Below are positions 29,212-33,483 of a stretch of 33,483 bases of DNA, in pieces. The position numbers and the translations under genes were made by a program. Position 1 is the first letter of the stretch. Each line of letters opens with the position of its first letter. This stretch comes from Chara braunii (Eukaryota > Streptophyta > Charophyceae > Charales > Characeae), in assembly GCA_003427395.1 (NCBI GenBank), contig BFEA01000016.1:262142-295624 (forward strand). Reading direction: 5' to 3'. Below the pieces are notes generated by a model. The model did not search any database, had not been told where the DNA came from, and saw only the letters and a program-made list of their open reading frames with translations.

Positions 29212-29409
29212 ATGAATAACTTTTTTCTACTAAATAGAAAAATCAAAGTTATGCATCTTATCATACTTGCGAAGTCAAATAACATAAAAAACGCCATGCA
29301 AACAAAACACGGTATTGCTTATATTCAATCAACTTTAAGTAACACTATAATTACCATAACAGATTCTTTTGGAGATACCAAATCTTGGCCCTCTTCTGGT
29401 TCAGTGGGA
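29212..29409 (+). pseudogene. rps11: Mitochondrial-type ribosomal protein S11 fragment (nuclear copy)
   Basis: From the ATG at 29296 the frame reads MQTKHGIAYIQSTLSNTIIT then ITDSFGDTKSWPSSGSVG. The S11 family has the same start of its conserved domain: YIQST..NTIIT.TD..G....SS.GSVGF. Wording such as IQSTLSNTIIT fits plant mitochondrial rather than plastid S11. S11 binds 16S-type rRNA in the small ribosomal subunit platform. Only about 38 of roughly 120-130 residues remain; homology stops after GSVG at 29409 and the frame runs on into unrelated residues to a stop at 29478. The upstream in-frame extension from 29212 may be leader sequence. Pro (CCC) stands where Ser is usual after Trp, compatible with an unedited C-to-U site. 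This is a nuclear mitochondrial DNA fragment, not a gene. Confidence 0.7.
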
Positions 29410-29487
29410 CATGAGGCGCAAGAGCGCGCATTGTTTTCACCTAAGGTAATTTTGTTGCCTTACTTTCTAAGTGACTAGAAATAGGAA
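29410..29487. other. Filler between the two mitochondrial fragments, unassigned
   Basis: 78 bp that fit neither rps11 nor cox1. It may be another organellar piece joined during repair; no identity was found. Confidence 0.3.
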
Positions 29488-29600
29488 GCTCCTCCAGAAT
29501 GACTGGTTATACCGCTTAAAGGTGGGTAGACCGTCCACCCGATACCAGCACCTACTTCCACTAAAGCAGAACTTAGAAGAAGTAATAATGATGGTGGTAA
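29488..29600 (-). pseudogene. cox1: Mitochondrial cox1 fragment (nuclear copy)
   Basis: On the minus strand the frame reads [20 protein letters not shown] then [18 protein letters not shown], which matches the highly conserved plant cytochrome c oxidase subunit 1 segment around transmembrane helix 3 and the following loop. Cox1 is the haem-copper catalytic subunit of respiratory complex IV in the inner mitochondrial membrane. Only about 37 of some 525 residues are present. Homology ends at GGA (29488) on one side and directly abuts the second transposon left end on the other (29601). It lies opposite to the rps11 fragment, so the two were joined from separate places or inverted. Codons are intact with no stop, so the transfer may be fairly recent. 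Confidence 0.85.
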
Positions 29601-30112
29601 CCTAGGTTGTTTTACCAGACGTCCGGGACCCCCCTGACCGTCCGGGATGTTCCACCGGACGTCTGGTCGGACGTCGGATCGGACAGGGGTTGTCCGACCT
29701 AGCGCAAAACAAAAAAAAAACAAAAAAAAACAAAAAAAATGAAAAAAATCATGTGGCTTCTACCTTGCATAAGGTGTATGGCACCAAAATTTTGGCTCAT
29801 TTGAGCCAGTACAAAAAAAGATAAAAATCTTCAAAAGTTATAATCCCCACCTATACCCCTCCTATCCCCACCAAAACCCCTCGTACCCCGCCCTCCCACC
29901 CCAAATAGCACCCTATCACCAAATGCTCAAAAAATTCTGAATTTTTTTTATGGGGGATCTCTATGGCATGCGCAACACTTTCATTTTTTTTATTTTTTTT
30001 ATTTTTTTTATGTCAAAAAGTGGTTGTCCGTGATCCCGGACAACCCCCCTACCGAATGGTTGGGAGAGACGTCCGGCCGAGACGTCCGGCCATCGGACGA
30101 CTGGTAACCTAT
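29601..30112 (+). mobile_element. Near-complete ~510-bp inverted-repeat element (MITE-like), copy 2
   Basis: Left end CCTAGGTTGTTTTACCAGAC; right end CGGACGACTGGTAACCTAT. The reversed right end gives ATAGGTTACCAGTCGTCCGA. Internal landmarks are as in copy 1 through CCCCACCAAAACCCCTCGTA, then unique sequence to T-rich tracts (29978-30010) and GTGATCCCGGACAACCCCCC, the counterpart of the left GGGGTTGTCC module. No open frame of note. The size, lack of coding and long inverted ends fit a MITE-type element. Confidence 0.7.
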
Positions 30113-32942
30113 CATAAACATTATATAAAAAGAAATCAACCGTAGTCGATAGAACGCATATCCAATCTGTAATGATAACTGAGAGAATTCAAATCATCAT
30201 ACGATACATCCAATCGCACAAGGTCGAAATAAAATCCGGCTATCCTGATTCGGACTTTACAAAACAATCATACAACCGCCAATGAGGAGTTGACTACCGA
30301 CAATACATTGATGAAGCCGACAAGGTAATCGACTGCCTTAGTTTTGACTTGATCAGACACGCCGCCAGAGTCATTTGTCTCAGCCTACCGTCGACCTAAC
30401 ATTAGACACAAACACTTGTCCTCATACATTCCCAATCTTTTTGGATGACATATTGTTTTGCGAATGATTCTTGATCACAGGTATTGCTTGAAATGTTGCA
30501 TGTCTATCTCTCTAGGAAGTGGTCACGGCTACTCCTTCTCCTCGCCTGAACACAAAACTCGGATCTCAAAAGTCGGGTCTTCTCCACCGAATCGGAAAGT
30601 ACTCCTTCGTTGAACGGTCCAATCTGGGTCGATAACAGGGTCAACTCTTAAAGCAACGAACCCCCGCCCCAGATGCTTCCTAGAGAAAGAGAATGTGTCT
30701 AGTTCAAGTAGGTTTCCGTTTTTTTCATTTCTCTTAAGCTTAAGGTAACTTGGACGAAAAGAAACAGAAGGAGATAGAGAATGATTTTGGACAGGTACAG
30801 ATAGATAAGGTCATTCGGGATAGAAAGGGTCATTCCTCGGGAAAAAACTAAGTCTGATTATCTTCATCGTTCATTTTTTTTTTTTTTTTCACAGTACCCG
30901 TTGAAATTATTCATTTCAAAATTCAAGTATTTTTGTCATGCAGGCAGGCGAAAGATAGAAAGAGGATAAACTTTTTCTTCATCTCAAATCAGCATAATCA
31001 ATCTCCTTTGCAAGCATCCTTCTACCTACCTGCACTCAAAGAAAAACAACCAAGTTCAAAAGAAACCAATGCAACCCCATGCCTAAGTCAGACCTCATCA
31101 TTCACATGCAAACACACATTTCCTTTGCCCTTTCAATGAACATTCAATGAACACGGTCAAGCAAGTGTGGGTTCATACGGGTGTGAAAGGAAGTCTGAGT
31201 CAATCAACTGACTGACCTTGAGTGAAGTTCGATCCGGCTCACTTACGAAAGACGAGTAATACTTCAATCAAAAGAAAATGACTGTCGTAGAATATAAAAA
31301 TTTGCGGTTCACAACTTCACAAGTTGTGGCCTCTCCTGAATCATGGTCCTCGTCCTTCTCCAAGTGCCCGATCGTGGCAATGTTGGGTCCCCTGAGATGT
31401 CTGAATGAGATAACCCTCAAAAAGGGTGCTCCCATGATCCAATCTCAGGTTGCCTCAACATCCCGGACAGTCTCAACGCAGTCCCTACTGCACCACGTCC
31501 TCCAAGAACACTCCCCAACCAACTGCAAGTCCATGCCGCCTCAAATCATCTTGTCCGCTCATAATAGCCACACCAACATATCGGTCCCAATCTCAAAATT
31601 AATCTCACCTGGCCCCAAATTGGACCCTAGGAAGTTTTGAGCGGTCCCACACTATTGCCGGCAACACCAAATGGTCCAGAACTCGAAACCGCTCGCTCTG
31701 CACTCTCTTCATGTTGACAACAAAGAAAATAAAGGTGGCTTCCGGCAAAAAACGCATGTGCCGCGAGCCCCAATAGCCACCGGGTGCACTCACTCTGCAC
31801 TCTCTTCATGGCGCCGGTTCACACACCATCGCCGCATGGTCCCCAGACATGCACAAACACTATCCCAATCTCCAGGTCATACTTGGATCCACCATAACAG
31901 CTGCGCACCACAAAAAAACGGAACTGTCGCTCGCCGCGCCGTCAAAACCGGTACCACGCCACCGTATCAAAACAAACTGGCAGTACTTCCTCATCGAAGT
32001 GCCATTGTCGGAGCTTCACGGGCACAACACATTCCCTAGAAAAAAAAAAAGGTTCCCGCTGAGTCAAAATTTCGGCAGCGTAACCCCATTGAAAATACTG
32101 TCGCCGTCGTACAGTCGAACGGGCACCACTTCCCCACACTCACATAAAAAACATAGCGCCGATGCGTCCGCACCTCGGCATCATAACCTTACTCAAAGGG
32201 AAGTTCAGCCTGTTGCATCGCCGCAACCAACCTAAGACAGAGCCTTGGTTCCACGAAGTGGTCCCAGGGGTAATCCCACAGGCGCAGCACCAGCCTAACA
32301 CTGAGGCAGAATGCCCTTAGCATCGGCTATGACTGCCTCGCTCCTCACTCCTCCAGCAACGTCTCCGCTCATCCTGTAGACCTCCATTTCCTCCAATAGC
32401 AGCACTTCCTCTCCACAGCAGCACGAAGCAGCCAGCCAGCATTCACACAAGTGAATGCTCCAGCAGCACTGTCATAAGTGTGAGGCTGTTGGGTGGAGTG
32501 TTGGCTTTTATAGCCAGCCGAAGGCATGTGGGCAGCTGCTTTGCCCACAGCCAGGCAAAATTCGTCAGTGCTCCTTACCCTTGATCTAAATCAACGGCCA
32601 GGAGCCCGGTGCCTCGGTTTCCCCTTAGGGGGACCAAGGTCTTCAATCCCCAGAAGTACCTGGTTGTTTTCCCTGGCTAGGTGCTCCTGGAAATGGTTGT
32701 ACTCAGCCACTTATTGCTGCCAACTCAAAAACGAACAGGCGCAGTCCCATCAACCCCTATAACTTTCTAGGGTTGCACCTGTTTTGCTACCACGGCCATG
32801 TTACTTTTTTTTCCTTCTTTTTTCTTTTCTTTTTTTTTCTTCTTCCTACCCCCTAATTTCCTAACCTCCCTAAAGGCCCCTCATTTCGCCATGAGGGGCC
32901 AGCCCGTTGCTCAACAGCAAAGGGGCGGGGCACTTCAGTCCA
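30113..32942 (+). mobile_element. LTR-like repeat, right copy, second part
   Basis: Continues the right copy: 30121-30407 matches 13640-13930 (AAATCAACCGTAGTCGATAG, CATACAACCGCCAA, CGACAAGGTAATCGACTGCC), then 30411-32942 matches 21766-24262 without the 7.5-kb insertion. TTTTATA lies at 32506-32512, 436 bp before the CA end. Frames 31278-31640 and 31849-32235 follow repeat similarity and show no domain. Substitutions and indels between copies are frequent, so the copies are not newly made. Confidence 0.78.
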
Positions 32943-32944
32943 AC

Positions 32945-32955
32945 TGGTATCAAGC
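32945..32955 (+). promoter_or_regulatory. Possible initiator-Met primer-binding site, right repeat
   Basis: TGGTATCAAGC, identical to the motif at 24265 and in the same place, two bases after CA. Its presence after the right copy as well means the right copy is followed by internal-domain sequence, so this is not a simple 5' LTR-internal-3' LTR element. Confidence 0.45.
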
Positions 32956-33302
32956 TTAACAGGGTTTTCACCTGCGCCTGTATCTAGCACAAGAAAGGTA
33001 CCAGATCCAGGTGCGTGTTCAGTGACTGTTGCCCTGTTCAAAACGAACGGGCGTTGTTTTGAAACAAAACAAGAAAATACAAAATCTAAGGGGGGGAAAA
33101 AAAAAACAAAACGAACTTACCTGAAATCACTCCTTCTCGTGGAACGTACCTCCCATGAGAAGATGGAGAGATACACCGCCATATTTTGTCTTTTGCGCAG
33201 GTGGGGAGCAGTGGAGGATGTCGCAAGGTTGGAGACTTCCTTGTTGGTCGTTGCTTTGCTAGTCCACTAGTCGCCAGGTAAGATCTTTCTCTCTCTTTTT
33301 TG

Positions 33303-33358
<56 letters not shown>

Positions 33359-33483
33359 AGTGTATAGTTCCCCTTTTTTAGAGAAAAATCCATGCGGCTC
33401 TTGCTCACCCTTTCGATGGTCAGTCAGCTCGTTCGTCAAAATGAACGGGCGCTTCAAGAAATCCACGAGCAACAAGAAAAAAA
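32956..33483 (+). mobile_element. Proposed internal domain after the right repeat, cut by window end
   Basis: Matches 24276-24775, including the hairpin (33133-33162), the donor-like CAGGTAAGAT (33275-33284) and the closing GAACGGGCGCTTC block. A (CT)n(CA)n microsatellite at 33286-33358 is expanded compared with the short TCTCTCTCTCAGACAC in the left copy (24610-24625). Confidence 0.65.

Larger units (their letters stand above)
28237..30112. mobile_element. Composite inverted-repeat element carrying mitochondrial DNA
   Basis: It interrupts a sequence that is continuous in the left copy (AAAATTATATCAAAAGAAATC near 13640, first bases compared). It is flanked by CATAACAT (28229-28236) and CATAAACAT (30113-30121), an 8-9 bp near-duplication such as hAT or Mutator-type transposition leaves. 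The left end reads CTAGGTTGTTTTACCGGACG. The right end, reversed, reads ATAGGTTACCAGTCGTCCGA. Both ends are rich in GGACGTC(C/T)GG modules, contain GGGGTTGTCC, and give way to A-rich tracts, so the ends are long imperfect inverted repeats. Inside are a second left end (29601), a polypyrimidine tract and mitochondrial fragments. No transposase is present, so it is non-autonomous. Confidence 0.7.

Noticed and set aside
29212-29409. Plastid rather than mitochondrial origin for the S11 fragment
   Set aside because: The wording IQSTLSNTIIT and KSW.SSGSVG fits mitochondrial S11 better, and the adjacent fragment is cox1, which is mitochondrial only.
29212-29478. Functional nuclear-transferred rps11 gene
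   Set aside because: Only the first third of the conserved domain remains, it ends in unrelated residues, and there is no targeting sequence or visible promoter.

Overview
The window is repeat-dominated nuclear DNA from a land plant, probably one with a large genome. Three things point there: a fragment of plant-type mitochondrial cox1 (minus strand, about 29488-29600) beside a mitochondrial-type rps11 fragment (29212-29409), a U6 snRNA fragment (25158-25202), and decayed Ty3/gypsy gag-protease coding sequence. No intact cellular gene was recognised. Fern, lycophyte and gymnosperm are all possible; the sequence does not decide.

Layout. 1-8704: a head-to-tail satellite of about 32 monomers with a 275-bp period, including a recent six-monomer higher-order duplication (3058-6302). 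8705-13091: degenerate TE-like DNA holding a broken gag core (about 10675-11091), a zinc knuckle with Tyr in place of His (11786-11827) and a retropepsin-like segment (12491-12724). 13092-24262 and 27691-32942: two same-orientation copies of an LTR-like repeat. Each starts TGTCGAG, ends CA, carries a TATA-like motif about 430 bp before its end, and is followed after AC by a primer-binding-site-like TGGTATCAAGC. Without its insertion each copy is about 3.4 kb. This suggests a LARD-like non-coding retrotransposon. The left copy is split by a 7.5-kb insertion (13931-21420). The right copy is split by a 1.9-kb composite element (28237-30112) with 8-9 bp target-site-like flanks.

The least ordinary stretch is 17.6-19.45 kb, inside the 7.5-kb insertion. 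It is a string of imperfect repeats that nearly all fold into hairpins. One family (17.64-18.36 kb) has a nearly invariant ~20-nt loop, while the stems differ from copy to copy yet stay complementary. A second (18.62-19.18 kb) is a ~121-bp repeat alternating A-B-A-B-A, with stems maintained by different bases. Then follow three perfect triloop hairpins in 53 bp. Stem covariation with a conserved loop is the signature of a structured RNA or a hairpin-recognising factor, and I know no named element that matches.

The 1.9-kb composite element is also notable: two copies of the left end of a GGACGTCC-rich inverted-repeat transposon flank a 590-bp polypyrimidine tract and joined mitochondrial fragments. 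All homology calls come from reading and memory of families; no database search or alignment program was run.
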